Assembly: GCA_030447745.1 (NCBI GenBank)
Contig: JAUJOH010000001.1
Span: forward strand, 7,091 to 71,090
Direction of reading: 5' to 3'
Source of the DNA: Chloroflexota bacterium
GTDB taxonomy: Bacteria > Chloroflexota > Limnocylindria > Limnocylindrales > CSP1-4
Length of the DNA: 64,000 nucleotides
Shown: positions 43,542 to 52,391 of the stretch, in pieces
Numbering within the stretch: the stretch's first letter is position 1
Layout of the letters: each line of letters begins with the position of its first letter
Position numbers and translations under genes: made by a program
Notes under the pieces: model-generated
Told to the model about the DNA's origin: nothing
What the model saw: only the letters and a program-made list of their open reading frames with translations
Databases searched by the model: none

Positions 43542-44398
43542 GGGACGATCTTCTCGATCGGCAGGACGAGGATGCCCGATGCGCCGGCCGCCTTGAGCCT
43601 CGGCAGGAGGCTCCACACCTCGTCGGCGCCGACGACCGAGTGAATCGCGATCATGCCCGCGTGCGCGAGCGGGATGACGGTCGGTGACTCGAGCGCCGGG
43701 AGGAGCCGCTCGAGCTCTGGCAGCGTCGTGGCCGGGGCGTTCAGCATCAGGTACTTGCGGTCGCGGGCGGCGATGACGGACGAGAGCATCGTGTCGATCG
43801 CGTCGAGCTCGTCGGCGCGCTGGCGGTGTGCCGTCGGGTTGGCGACCAGGACCGCCTCGGACGCCAGAACGTCACCGATCGGGCGAAGGCCGTTCATCAC
43901 CAGCGTCGAGCCGGTCGAGACGAGGTCGACGACGGCCTCCGCGAGCCCGAGGCGGGGCGCGACTTCGACGGCCCCCGAGATCGGGATGACATCCACTTCG
44001 AGCCGCTGCTCGGCGAAGAACCGGCGGGTGGTGTTGGGGTGCGCGGTGGCGACGCGCAACCCGGCGAGGTCCGCGATGACGCGGATTGGGCTGTCGTTGG
44101 GCGCCGCGGCAGCGAGGCGGCAGCGGCCGTAGCCCAGCTCGCGGATCCGAGGCAGCTCCGCCCCCGTCTCGGCGAGCAGGTCGACGCCGGTGACGCCGAG
44201 GTCCGCCACGCCGTCACCGACGAACTCGATGACGTCGTTCGTGCGGATGAACAGGATATCCAGATCGAGGTTCTGGACGCGAGCCACGAGCGCCCGGTCA
44301 TGCTCCTCGAAGACCAGACCCGCGTCCCGGAGCAGCTTGACCGTGGGCTCGACGAGGCGGCCCTTGTTGGGGACGGCGAGCCGGAGCCGGCCGGTCAA
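43538..44398 (-). CDS. hisG: ATP phosphoribosyltransferase, long form
   Basis: 286 residues: LRLAVPNKGRL, FIRTNDVIEFVGDGVADLGV, GVDLLAE, RVATAHPN and a PRPP-binding segment LVSTGSTLVMNGLRPIG. About 75 C-terminal residues match the ACT-like regulatory domain of long-form HisG, so HisZ is not required and histidine feedback is expected. The start is TTG 44398 overlapping the upstream stop (TTGA). First enzyme of the pathway. Confidence 0.93.
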   Translation of the reverse strand: MTGRLRLAVPNKGRLVEPTVKLLRDAGLVFEEHDRALVARVQNLDLDILFIRTNDVIEFVGDGVADLGVTGVDLLAETGAELPRIRELGYGRCRLAAAAPNDSPIRVIADLAGLRVATAHPNTTRRFFAEQRLEVDVIPISGAVEVAPRLGLAEAVVDLVSTGSTLVMNGLRPIGDVLASEAVLVANPTAHRQRADELDAIDTMLSSVIAARDRKYLMLNAPATTLPELERLLPALESPTVIPLAHAGMIAIHSVVGADEVWSLLPRLKAAGASGILVLPIEKIVP

Positions 44399-44721
44399 CG
44401 CTCGACGCCCGCGGGGTAGGGGAGCTCCCCGGCATCGCGAAGCCGATCCAGCATCCGGCGGTAGCCGCCCTCCCCGTGGTGGAGCCACGAGGCGATCCGG
44501 GTGATCGTCGCCGTGCTCGCACCCGTCCGGCGGCTGATCTCGCCGTAGTGGAGCCCCGCTTCCAGCAGACGCGCGACGGCCCAGCGCTGCGACATGTCGC
44601 GCAGCTCGCCGAGCGTGCACAGGTCGCGCAGGAATGCCGCTGCCTCGTCGCGATCCTCGACACGGAGGAGGGCGTCGAGCAGCGCGTTCACGTCGTCCGT
44701 GCGCCAGGTGTCGTCGGCCAT
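44395..44721 (-). CDS. YerC/YecD-type TrpR-superfamily regulator
   Basis: 108 residues: LLDALLRVEDRDEAAAFLRDLCT, then a helix-turn-helix EISRRTGASTATITRIASWLHHGEGGYRRML. This is the conserved TrpR-like protein that is often found with his genes. It is the first gene of the his operon and lies beside a palindromic operator, so it probably represses the operon, and perhaps hisA, in response to histidine or a related signal. The effector is not known. Confidence 0.88.
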   Translation of the reverse strand: MADDTWRTDDVNALLDALLRVEDRDEAAAFLRDLCTLGELRDMSQRWAVARLLEAGLHYGEISRRTGASTATITRIASWLHHGEGGYRRMLDRLRDAGELPYPAGVER

Positions 44722-44767
44722 CGCTCCTGCTCCGTGGAAACCGGTGAGGCCGCGTCTGCCCGACCCC

Positions 44768-44790
44768 GTGCTAACGTATTAGCGTGCTAA
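44768..44790. promoter_or_regulatory. Palindromic operator between the his operon and hisA
   Basis: GCTAA-CGTA-TTAGC (44770-44783) is a perfect 14-base inverted repeat, and GTGCTAA occurs twice (44768 and 44784). It sits between the divergent yerC-like gene and hisA, and overlaps possible -10 elements on both strands (TAATAC on -, TATCAT at 44796 on +). It resembles a TrpR-class CTAG-type half-site arrangement. Likely bound by the adjacent YerC-like protein. Confidence 0.6.
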
Positions 44791-45551
44791 AACGATATCA
44801 TGGTGAGCGCGAGCGCGCAACCTTCGATCTCCTGCCGGCAATCGACCTCCGCGGCGGGCGTGTCGTGCGGCTCGAGCAGGGCGACTTCGCGCGAGAGACG
44901 GCCTACGGCTGGAATCCCGTCGCGGTCGCCGCACGCTTCGTCGCTGAAGGGGCCACCTGGCTCCACGTCGTCGATCTCGACGGCGCCCAGACGGGCCGTC
45001 CAGCGCAGCTCGGGGCGGTCCAGGCGATCGCGAACACCGTCGCAGGGACGGCCCAGTGCGAATTCGCCGGGGGACTGCGGTTCCCGGCATCGGTGGACGC
45101 TGCATTGGCTGCCGGCGCGGCCCGCGTCGCCGTCGGAACTGCCGCCCTTCGGGACCCCTCGTTCGCCGCCGAGCTGGTCCACCGGCTCGGCGCGGACCGC
45201 GTCGTCGCAGCGATCGATGTTCGCGACGGCCGAGCCTTGGGGGAGGCGTGGAGATCCGGTGCCGCCGGCGTCCCGGTCGAGACGGCCGTCGAGCGCCTCG
45301 CCGACGCCGGCGTGCTGGTCCTGGAGGTCACGGCCGTCGACCGCGACGGGCTGCTCGGCGGACCGGATCTCGAGCTGCTCCGGCGGGTCATCGCCCTCGA
45401 CCGGGGGGCCGTGATCGCGTCGGCCGGGATCGGGTCCGTGACGGACCTGCTCGCGGTCCGGGACGTGGGCTGCGCCGGTGCGATCGTCGGCCGGGCGCTG
45501 TACGAGGGACGGTTCACGGTCCAGGAGGCCCTTGCGGCTCTGGCCGGCTGA
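44784..45551 (+). CDS. hisA: Phosphoribosylformimino-AICAR ribotide isomerase
   Basis: A (beta-alpha)8 isomerase: TFDLLPAIDLRGGRVVRLEQ, LHVVDLDGA, CEFAGGLRF, VAVGTAALRD, VVAAIDVRDG, VLEVTAVDRDG and VIASAGIGS; the catalytic Asp pair lies in AIDL and VDRDG. The only in-frame start (GTG 44784) falls within the operator and has no ribosome-binding site, so the true start may involve the ATG at 44800 plus a sequence error. It carries out step 4 of histidine synthesis and, unusually, is separated from the rest of the operon on the opposite strand. Confidence 0.92.
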   Translation: MLKRYHGERERATFDLLPAIDLRGGRVVRLEQGDFARETAYGWNPVAVAARFVAEGATWLHVVDLDGAQTGRPAQLGAVQAIANTVAGTAQCEFAGGLRFPASVDAALAAGAARVAVGTAALRDPSFAAELVHRLGADRVVAAIDVRDGRALGEAWRSGAAGVPVETAVERLADAGVLVLEVTAVDRDGLLGGPDLELLRRVIALDRGAVIASAGIGSVTDLLAVRDVGCAGAIVGRALYEGRFTVQEALAALAG

Positions 45552-45657
45552 CCGGCGAGGGCCAGTCCCGCCGCCCGAGGATGCCAGAACGGCAGCGACG
45601 GAGGCGCTCGTTCAGTCGCCGGGCGACACCTCGCGGGCCGCCCACGTGTCCTCCCGG

Positions 45658-47739
45658 TCAGTGCGCCCCCGCCTCCGCTTCCTTTCGGTGCTCGGCGATC
45701 ACCTTTTCCGCGAGGTGCGACGGCACCTCCTCGTAGTGGTCGAGCGTCGCGGAGAACGTGCCGCGGCCGCCGGTCAGCGACCGGAGGTCGATGGCATACG
45801 TGAACAGCTCCGCCTGCGGGACGTGGGCGGTGATCACCTGGGTGCCGTCCCGACTGTCCATCCCGAGCACCCGCCCGCGGCGCCCGTTCAGGTCTCGGTT
45901 GACCTCGCCCATGTAGGCGTCGGGGATGCGGATCTCGACCGACATGATCGGCTCGAGCAGGACAGGCTTTGCCTGCTGGACGCCGTCCTTGAGCGCCATC
46001 GAGGCCGCGATCTTGAAGGACAGCTCGTTCGAGTCGACGTTGTGGAACGACCCGTCGTAGAGCGTCGCCTTGAAGTCGCTGAGCGGGAAACCGGCCACGA
46101 CGCCGTCGGCGGCCGTCTCGCGGATGCCCTTCTCGACGCCCGGGAAGTACTGCTTCGGGACGGCGCCGCCGACGACCTTCTCGGCGAACTCGATCCCGCC
46201 GCCCGGGTTCGGCTCCAGCTCGAGCCAGACGTCGCCGAACATGCCGTGGCCGCCGGTCTGCTTCTTGTAGCGCCCGTGGACCTGCGTCTTGCCGCGGATC
46301 GTCTCCCGGTACGGGACCTTCGGCACGCGGGTCGTGATCGCGGCCCCGAACTTGCGCTTGAGCCGCTCGATGATGACGGCGGTGTGCGCCTCGCCCATCG
46401 TGACCAGGACCTGTTCGCCGGTCTCGCTGCGCTCGACGCGGGCGGTCGGCTCCTCCTCTGCCATGCGCTGCAGCGCGGGGCCCATCTTGTCCAGGTCGCC
46501 CTTGCTCTGCGGCTCGATGGCGAGCGTGAGCGTTGGGGTTGGGAACTCGATCGGCGGCAGGGTCAGCGGCCGGTCACGTGTCCCGAGTGTGTCGCCAGTC
46601 TCGGTGACAGCCAGCTTCGCCACGGCGCCGATCTCGCCCGCCCCAAGCTCGCCGATCGGCTCCTGCTCCTTGCCGTGCATGAGCAGCAGCTGGCCGATGC
46701 GCTCGTCCTCGTTGCGTGACGTGTTCCAGACGTGGCTCTGCGAGCGCAGCGTGCCGGACAGCACGCGGACGTAGGTCAGCCGCCCGACGAACGGGTCCGC
46801 GGCCGTCTTGAACACGCGCACGAGGAGCGGTCCGGACGGGTCGGCGCGCACCTCGACCTCCGCGCCGGACTGGTCGAGCGCCGTGTACGGGCCCTCCTCG
46901 TCCGGCGAGGGCAGGTACCGTACGAGCGCGTCGAGCAGCGCGTTCAGCCCGATCCCCTTCGACGCCGACGCCACGAGAACCGGTGCCAGGATCGACTCCC
47001 GGACGCCCTTGTGGAGGCAGGCGTCGAGCTCCTGGTCGGAGATCTCCTCGCCCTCGAGGTACTTGGTCAGGACATCGTCGTCAGCCTCGGCCGCCGCCTC
47101 GAGCAGCTGGTCCCGGCGCGTCGCGATCTCCGCCTCGAGGTCGGCCGGGACGGGGATCTCGGTCTCTTTGCCGCCGTCGAAGCGCCACGCCTTGCGGTGG
47201 ACGAGGTCGACGTACCCGCTGAACGACTCGCCCTTGCCGATGGCGAGGTGGAGCGGCGCGATCTTGTTGCCGAACTCGGCGCGCAGCGCCTCGAGCGCGG
47301 CCGTGGGATCGGCGTTCTCCCGGTCGCACCGGTTGATCACGAAGCAGGCGGCCGTCTTCGTCGAGCGGCCGAGGGCGACGGCCTTCTCGAGCCCCGCCTC
47401 GACCCCGGCCGAGGCATCCATCACGAACAGGGCGGCATCCGCGGCGTGGAAGCCCTCGACCATCTCCGCCACGAAGTCGGGATAGCCCGGCGTGTCGATG
47501 ATCGTGATCCGGTAGCCCTCGCGCTCGAAGGTCGCGACCGCCAGGCTGAGTGACTGCGTGCGCTTCTGCTCCTCCGGCTCGAAGTCGAGGTGCGCGGTGC
47601 CCTCCTCGACGCGCCCGAGGCGCGACACCGCTCCGGCCCGGAAGAGGAGCTGCTCGGCCAGCGTCGTCTTGCCGGCGCCGGCGTGACCGGCCAGGACGAC
47701 GCTGCGGAGATGGGGGAGATCGACGGACTTCATCGTCAT
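45658..47739 (-). CDS. EF-G2-type translation factor GTPase (elongation factor G paralogue)
   Basis: 693 residues, five-domain EF-G layout. G1 GHAGAGKT at 18-25, G3 DTPGYPDF, G4 NRCD (canonical NKxD altered) and G5 SASKG. Switch I is short. Domain IV holds YRETIRGKTQVHGRYKKQTGGHGMF and domain V IRIPDAYMGEVNRDLNGRRG. The altered G4 and the GHAGAGKT P-loop are typical of the EF-G2/FusA2 subgroup, not of the housekeeping EF-G found beside rpsG. Role unclear: ribosome recycling, stress or hibernation. AGGAGAGG lies 10 bases before ATG 47739. The 106-base gap to hisA shows nothing notable. Confidence 0.88.
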   Translation of the reverse strand: MTMKSVDLPHLRSVVLAGHAGAGKTTLAEQLLFRAGAVSRLGRVEEGTAHLDFEPEEQKRTQSLSLAVATFEREGYRITIIDTPGYPDFVAEMVEGFHAADAALFVMDASAGVEAGLEKAVALGRSTKTAACFVINRCDRENADPTAALEALRAEFGNKIAPLHLAIGKGESFSGYVDLVHRKAWRFDGGKETEIPVPADLEAEIATRRDQLLEAAAEADDDVLTKYLEGEEISDQELDACLHKGVRESILAPVLVASASKGIGLNALLDALVRYLPSPDEEGPYTALDQSGAEVEVRADPSGPLLVRVFKTAADPFVGRLTYVRVLSGTLRSQSHVWNTSRNEDERIGQLLLMHGKEQEPIGELGAGEIGAVAKLAVTETGDTLGTRDRPLTLPPIEFPTPTLTLAIEPQSKGDLDKMGPALQRMAEEEPTARVERSETGEQVLVTMGEAHTAVIIERLKRKFGAAITTRVPKVPYRETIRGKTQVHGRYKKQTGGHGMFGDVWLELEPNPGGGIEFAEKVVGGAVPKQYFPGVEKGIRETAADGVVAGFPLSDFKATLYDGSFHNVDSNELSFKIAASMALKDGVQQAKPVLLEPIMSVEIRIPDAYMGEVNRDLNGRRGRVLGMDSRDGTQVITAHVPQAELFTYAIDLRSLTGGRGTFSATLDHYEEVPSHLAEKVIAEHRKEAEAGAH

Positions 47740-47957
47740 CGCGCGTGTCCTCTCCTGGAGCGGAGGCGGCTCGGCAGCGCCAGGCCCCGAGGCCGGTCCG
47801 CGGGCTGGCGACGTCGGCTGGGAGTGGTCCCCGCGGTGTCCTCCGCCCGCGTGACCACCGTCCCCGGATGATAAGAGGTGGCGAGCGGGTGGGGTAGACG
47901 GCCACTCCCGGGGCATCCCGAGGTAGCCGCGCTCGCCGGGCGCTGATCGGCCTTCGC

Positions 47958-47963
47958 TATACT
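47958..47963 (+). promoter_or_regulatory. -10 box of the yebC-ruvC-ruvA operon
   Basis: TATACT with 10 bases to ATG 47974; no Shine-Dalgarno sequence. Confidence 0.4.
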
Positions 47964-47973
47964 CGCGCCCGAG

Positions 47974-48726
47974 ATGTCCGGTCACTCCAAGTGGTCCACG
48001 ATCAAGCGCCAGAAGGGCGCCAACGACGCGAAGCGCGGGGCACTCTTCACCAAGGTCGCCCGTGAGATCAGCGTCGCGGCGCGCCAGGGCGGCGGCGATC
48101 CGGACGCCAACTACCGGCTCCGCCTCGCGATCGACAAGGCTCGCGCGGTCAACATGCCGGCCGACAACATCAAGCGGACGATCGACAAGGCGACCGGCGG
48201 CGGCGACGCGGACCAGTACGAGGAGATCGTCTACGAGGGCTACGGCCCGGGCGGCGTGGCGGTCCTCGTCGAGGCCCAGACGGACAACCGGAACCGAACG
48301 GCCGCCGAGGTCCGCTCGATCTTCACCAAGACGGGCGGTCAGCTCGCGGGCTCCGGGGCCGTTTCGTGGCAGTTCGAGCCACGCGGCCTGATCACCGTGC
48401 CGCGCGACGGCATCGACCCTGACGAGGTCGCCCTGGCCGCGATCGACGCCGGCGCGGAGGATGTCGACACGGACGACGACGAGACGATCGCGATCCTGAC
48501 CAACCCGACGGAGCTCGAGGCGGTCCGCAAGGCGCTCGAGGGCGGCGGCATCGCCGTCGAAACGGCGGAATCCACGATGGTGGCCAGGCAGACGATCGAG
48601 CTCGACTCGGCGCGGGCGCGTCAGGCCGTGCGGCTGGTCGAGCTGCTCGAGGATCTCGACGACGTCTCGCGGGTGACCGCCAACTTCGACATCCCCGAGG
48701 ACGTCTTCGCCGAGATCGCGGGGTGA
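47974..48726 (+). CDS. yebC: YebC/PmpR-family regulator / translation-associated protein
   Basis: 250 residues beginning MSGHSKWSTIKRQKGANDAK, then REISVAARQGGGDPDANYRL, NMPADNIKRTIDKATGGG, YEGYGPGGVAVLVEAQTDNRNRT and GAVSWQFEPRG. Complete and intact. The family includes transcriptional regulators and proteins that help ribosomes at difficult motifs. It precedes ruvC with a 4-base overlap, the classic yebC-ruvCAB arrangement. Confidence 0.95.
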   Translation: MSGHSKWSTIKRQKGANDAKRGALFTKVAREISVAARQGGGDPDANYRLRLAIDKARAVNMPADNIKRTIDKATGGGDADQYEEIVYEGYGPGGVAVLVEAQTDNRNRTAAEVRSIFTKTGGQLAGSGAVSWQFEPRGLITVPRDGIDPDEVALAAIDAGAEDVDTDDDETIAILTNPTELEAVRKALEGGGIAVETAESTMVARQTIELDSARARQAVRLVELLEDLDDVSRVTANFDIPEDVFAEIAG

Positions 48727-49319
48727 TCGTCCTCGGGATCGACCCGGGGACCGCTGCGCTTGGCTACGGGATCGTCGAACGGAAGGGCGGCACGCTCCGT
48801 GCGGTGGACCACGGCTGCCTCCTCACGTCGCCGGACGACGGGCTGCCGGAGCGGCTGCTCCAGGTCCACCAGCTCGTGGCGGACCTCGTGGCGCTTCACC
48901 GGCCGGCGCTCGTCGGCGTCGAGCGGCTGTTCTTCTCGCGCAACGCGCAGACGGCGTTTGGCGTGGGGCAGGCGCGGGGCGTCGTCCTGCTCGCCTGCGC
49001 CGAGGCGCACGCCACCGTCCGCGAGGCGACCCCGAACGAGGTGAAGGTCGCCGTGGCGGGCTACGGGGCGGCGGACAAGGAGCAGGTCCAGCGCATGGTC
49101 AAGGTCGTGCTCGGGATGGCGGAGGTCCCGACGCCGGACGACGCCGCAGACGCGCTCGCGGTCGCGATCTGCGTCGCCAACCGGGAGCGCGCCGGCGAGC
49201 AGCTCGGGGCCGCGGTCCTCGACCGTGCCGCCGCCGCGCCGATGGCACGCGGCGAGTCCGGCTATGACCGGGCGGTTCGGGACGCGGTGGCGCGGGAGCG
49301 GGCCGCCGGGCGTTCGTGA
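48723..49319 (+). CDS. ruvC: Holliday junction resolvase RuvC
   Basis: 198 residues from GTG 48723. Catalytic acids: D7 in GIDPG, E67 in VGVERLFF, and the C-terminal pair in TPDDAADALAVAI. Basic YGAADKEQVQRMV segment present. A somewhat long C-terminal tail follows. Resolves Holliday junctions with RuvAB. Starts and ends in 4-base overlaps. Confidence 0.95.
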   Translation: MIVLGIDPGTAALGYGIVERKGGTLRAVDHGCLLTSPDDGLPERLLQVHQLVADLVALHRPALVGVERLFFSRNAQTAFGVGQARGVVLLACAEAHATVREATPNEVKVAVAGYGAADKEQVQRMVKVVLGMAEVPTPDDAADALAVAICVANRERAGEQLGAAVLDRAAAAPMARGESGYDRAVRDAVARERAAGRS

Positions 49320-49918
49320 TCGCGTCGGTCGAGGGTCGCGTCGGCGCGGTCGCGTTCGACTCGCTGGTGATCGAGGTCGGCGGGATCGGGTACCGAGTGT
49401 TCGCGGCGCCGTCCGTGCTCGCGGCCGTGCCGCCGGGGTCGGCGCTGAAGCTCCACACCTACCACCTGGTCCGGGAGGACCAGCAGGCGCTGTTCGGCTT
49501 CCGGACCGCGGAGGAGCTCGGCTTCTTCAACCTGCTGCTGACCGTCACCGGTGTGGGACCGAAGGTGGCGCTGGCGATCGTCGGCTCGCGGCCGACGCCG
49601 GACCTGCAGCTCGCGATCATGCAGCAGGACCACGCGGTCCTCGTGTCGATCCCGGGGATCGGCAAGCGGCTGGCTGAGCGGGTCATCTTCGAGCTCAAGG
49701 AGAAGGTCACGGCCGCCGGGGTGGCCGCGTCGACGGCCGCCGCCGGTGGGTCCGGCCGGGAGACCGGGGAGGGCGAGATCGTGGCCGCGCTCCAGGCGTT
49801 GGGTTACTCGCCGGCCGAGGCGCGCGAGGCGGCGCGGGCCGCGCTCGCGCGCGCCGGGGTGGGGGCGTCGCTCGAGGAGCGGGTCAAGGCGGCGCTCCGA
49901 TCGCTCCTGCGCGAGTAG
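49316..49918 (+). CDS. ruvA: Holliday junction DNA helicase subunit RuvA
   Basis: 200 residues: IASVEGRVGAVAFDSLVIEV OB-fold, TYHLVREDQQALFGFRTAEE, two HhH motifs (TVTGVGPKVALAI and SIPGIGKRLAERVIFELK), acidic-to-basic linker, and the C-terminal domain III (ALQALGYSPAEAREAARAAL) that contacts RuvB. Intact. Followed by a weak stem ACGGGCG/CGCCCGT (49921-49943). Confidence 0.95.
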   Translation: MIASVEGRVGAVAFDSLVIEVGGIGYRVFAAPSVLAAVPPGSALKLHTYHLVREDQQALFGFRTAEELGFFNLLLTVTGVGPKVALAIVGSRPTPDLQLAIMQQDHAVLVSIPGIGKRLAERVIFELKEKVTAAGVAASTAAAGGSGRETGEGEIVAALQALGYSPAEAREAARAALARAGVGASLEERVKAALRSLLRE

Positions 49919-50428
49919 CCACGGGCGCCCGCTGCGGCGAACGCCCGTGTCATCGTCGCGGCCACATATGCGTGGACGGACTGTTGGGCCGCGCCATGAC
50001 GCCGAGCACAGGCACAGGCACGCTCGGGCGCGCGCGCCAGACCGCACCGGCACTCCCGATTCCGCGCCTACGAGTCCTCGGGTGCATGGCTGGCCGCGAT
50101 TCGGCGACTCGTACGCGATAGCAGTCCCGGGCGGTATGAATGGCAACGATCCCTGCCGCTCGGGGATCGAGAACGGTCGCGGGCCTTGGCCGTTCACGGC
50201 GCTGTTGGCGCCAAGCTGGCAGAAGGCTCGCTGCGCCGCGAGCGTTGAGGCCGGTCGCCCGCGACCGTGCTGTGCTGCGGTGGTTTGCCTCTTGCGTCGC
50301 CGGGCCCCGAACGTCGAAACGCTGGGGTCACGCTGGTGAACACGGCGTGACCCGAGCACATGGGATCGCTGGTCTGTCACGTCCGAGCAGAGCCGGCGTG
50401 GCCGGGCGGAAAGCCCAGCGCGTGCTTC
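49919..50428. other. 510-base intergenic region between ruvA and the secreted-protein gene
   Basis: Contains a possible weak terminator just after ruvA (ACGGGCG, 14 bases, CGCCCGT) and a CGGTCGC-CC-GCGACCG hairpin near 50.26 kb. Open frames here lack ribosome-binding sites and protein-like composition; no gene is called. Confidence 0.4.
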
Positions 50429-50893
50429 TTACCGGAAGCGATCTGCGTTCTCATAGAAGTGGATGGTGCACTCCGGATACCAGTTGCCGTCGCTGGCGTA
50501 CACCGTCAACTTGGACTGGTACAGGTCGTAGGAGCCGCTCCAATGGGTGTGCCAGCCCCAAGGCCATCCGGAACGGACCGTTCGAGCCGAGTACGAGGTG
50601 CTCCGTGGGAAGCTCGTGAAAGCCTCCTGGCGCTGCCACATCGGCTTGGCGCTCCACATCCCCCACAGATCGACCTGCTTGACGGCGATACTCGAGGAGC
50701 GGAACTCCATCTTGTAGAGGTAGCCGCTGCTGTTCCAGTACAAGCGGGCTGCGAACGACCTCGATCCGGATGAACAGCTTGCCCACTGGTATCCCGAGGC
50801 TGCCGACGCCTCGTGCGCGGACATTCCGGTCAAGCCGAGGACGAGCGTAAGCGCGACCAGCCCGCGAACCGCTGTCATCGAGAACCTTCTCAT
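50429..50893 (-). CDS. Small secreted protein, 154 residues
   Basis: ATG 50893 follows AAGGAG at good spacing. The signal peptide is MRRFSMTAVRGLVALTLVLG to MSAHEASAASG, with a signal-peptidase-I site near AHEASA-A. The mature 120 residues are rich in Trp, Tyr and Ser (YQWASCSSGSRSF, YLYKMEFRSSS, WPWGWHTHWSGSYDLYQS, YPECTIHFYEN) and contain two Cys that could form a disulfide. This is an extracellular beta-rich protein of the sort often found in actinomycetes; family unknown. Two counted 60-base lines give about 60-63% GC. It is antisense to the ruv genes and interrupts ruvA-ruvB. Confidence 0.75.
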   Translation of the reverse strand: MRRFSMTAVRGLVALTLVLGLTGMSAHEASAASGYQWASCSSGSRSFAARLYWNSSGYLYKMEFRSSSIAVKQVDLWGMWSAKPMWQRQEAFTSFPRSTSYSARTVRSGWPWGWHTHWSGSYDLYQSKLTVYASDGNWYPECTIHFYENADRFR

Positions 50894-51076
50894 TGCTTAA
50901 CTCCTTGGTCTCCGCTCCGGCCGCGAACTGCACCGGTCGCCCGCACGATGGGCGCAAGTGGCCAGGCTGGCATCCGGCAGAGTCCCCATCGCGCTAGGCC
51001 AGGCATACTTAATGTGCTTCCTTAATCTGCTTCGCGACCGGCGTCGAACATGCGTACGATATGGTCGGCTGCGTGC

Positions 51077-51082
51077 TAGACT
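51077..51082 (+). promoter_or_regulatory. -10 box of ruvB
   Basis: TAGACT with 7 bases to ATG 51090. It gives ruvB its own leaderless-type promoter downstream of the insertion. Confidence 0.4.
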
Positions 51083-51089
51083 CCCGCCG

Positions 51090-52169
51090 ATGACCGACGA
51101 CGTCTCCCGGCTCCTCGCGGCGGACCTCGTCGACGACGCCGACCTCGCCGTTGAGGGCACGCTCCGGCCGCGGACGCTCGCCGAGTACATCGGCCAGCGC
51201 GAGGTCAAGGCCAACCTCGCGGTGCTCCTCGCCGCGGCACGGGGCAGGGAAGAGGCGGCCGACCACATCCTCCTCTACGGCCCGCCGGGGCTCGGCAAGA
51301 CGACACTGGCCACGATCGTGGCCCGCGAGCTCGGGGTGAACATCCGGTACACGAGCGGCCCCGCCGTCGAGCGCGCCGGCGACCTGGCGGCGGTCCTGAC
51401 CGCGCTCGACGAGCGGGACGTGCTGTTCATCGACGAGATCCACCGGCTGAACCGCGCGGTCGAGGAGATCCTCTACCCGGCGATGGAGGACTACGCGCTC
51501 GACGTCATGATCGGCAAGGGCCCCAGCGCCCGGAGTCTCCGGCTGAGTCTCAAGCCGTTCACGGTGGTCGGCGCCACGACCCGCGCCGGCCGGATCTCCT
51601 CGCCGCTCCGGGACCGCTTCGGGGCCACCTACCGCCTCGACTTCTACGGCGAGGACGAGCTGATGGCGATCGTCCAGCGCTCGGCTCGGATCCTGGGCGT
51701 CGAGGTCGAGCCGGGCGCGGCGCACGCCATCGCCCGGCGCGGCCGCGGAACGCCGCGGATCGTCAACCGGCTGCTCAAGCGCGTCCGCGACCATGCCCAG
51801 GTGCACGGCGACGGCCGGGTCGACGAGACCACGGCGACCGAGGCGATGCGGGCGATGGAGATCGACGACGAGGGCCTCGACTCGACGGACCGCAAGCTCC
51901 TCGCGGCCATCGTCCAGAAGTTCGCGTCCGGGCCCGTCGGCGTCCAGGCGCTGGCCGCCGTGCTGGCGGAGGAGGTCGAGACGATCGAGGATGTCTATGA
52001 GCCGTTCCTGCTCCGGCTGGGGTTCATCGACCGCACGCCCCAGGGACGGATCGCCACGGACGCGGCCCGGCAGCACCTGGCGCGACTCGGGTTCGAGATC
52101 CCGCCGCCTCGGCGCGCGGAGCCCGAGATGGTCGGGCTGTGGGGAGACCCCGCGATCGGGCCCGGTTAG
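51090..52169 (+). CDS. ruvB: Holliday junction branch-migration ATPase RuvB
   Basis: 359 residues. AAA+ motifs: Walker A GPPGLGKT (64-71), Walker [11 protein letters not shown] (about 114-123), sensor I GATTRAG, arginine finger region LRDRFG, then a winged-helix C-terminal domain ([20 protein letters not shown]). The start is ATG 51090; the in-frame extension upstream is not conserved-looking. Drives branch migration on RuvA. Confidence 0.96.
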   Translation: MTDDVSRLLAADLVDDADLAVEGTLRPRTLAEYIGQREVKANLAVLLAAARGREEAADHILLYGPPGLGKTTLATIVARELGVNIRYTSGPAVERAGDLAAVLTALDERDVLFIDEIHRLNRAVEEILYPAMEDYALDVMIGKGPSARSLRLSLKPFTVVGATTRAGRISSPLRDRFGATYRLDFYGEDELMAIVQRSARILGVEVEPGAAHAIARRGRGTPRIVNRLLKRVRDHAQVHGDGRVDETTATEAMRAMEIDDEGLDSTDRKLLAAIVQKFASGPVGVQALAAVLAEEVETIEDVYEPFLLRLGFIDRTPQGRIATDAARQHLARLGFEIPPPRRAEPEMVGLWGDPAIGPG

Positions 52170-52391
52170 GTGGACGGGCTCGATCTCGGGCGGCTCCTCA
52201 TCATCGGCGGCATCGCGCTCGCCGTGGTCGGCGTGATCGTCGTGCTCGCCCCGAACATCCCGTTCCTCGGCCGGCTGCCGGGCGACATCCGGATCGAGGG
52301 CGAGAACGTCCGCGTGTTCATCCCGCTGGGCACGATGCTGCTCCTCAGCGTCATTTTGACGATCGTCCTGAACGTCATCGGTCGGCGGTGA
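52170..52391 (+). CDS. DUF2905 family small membrane protein
   Basis: 73 residues from GTG 52170, directly after the ruvB stop: two hydrophobic helices (LLIIGGIALAVVGVIVVLA and LGTMLLLSVILTIVLNVIG) with the hallmark loop NIPFLGRLPGDIRIEGENVRVFIP. The family is short, widespread and of unknown function. It lies between ruvB and tgt and overlaps tgt by 4 bases. Confidence 0.9.
   Translation: MDGLDLGRLLIIGGIALAVVGVIVVLAPNIPFLGRLPGDIRIEGENVRVFIPLGTMLLLSVILTIVLNVIGRR

Noticed and set aside
45658..47739. Calling this gene the housekeeping fusA
   Set aside because: The altered G4 motif, EF-G2-like P-loop and lack of str-operon neighbours point to the paralogue.
50140..50773. + strand frames opposite the secreted-protein gene
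   Set aside because: No ribosome-binding site and non-protein-like composition; the - strand gene has a signal peptide and ribosome-binding site.
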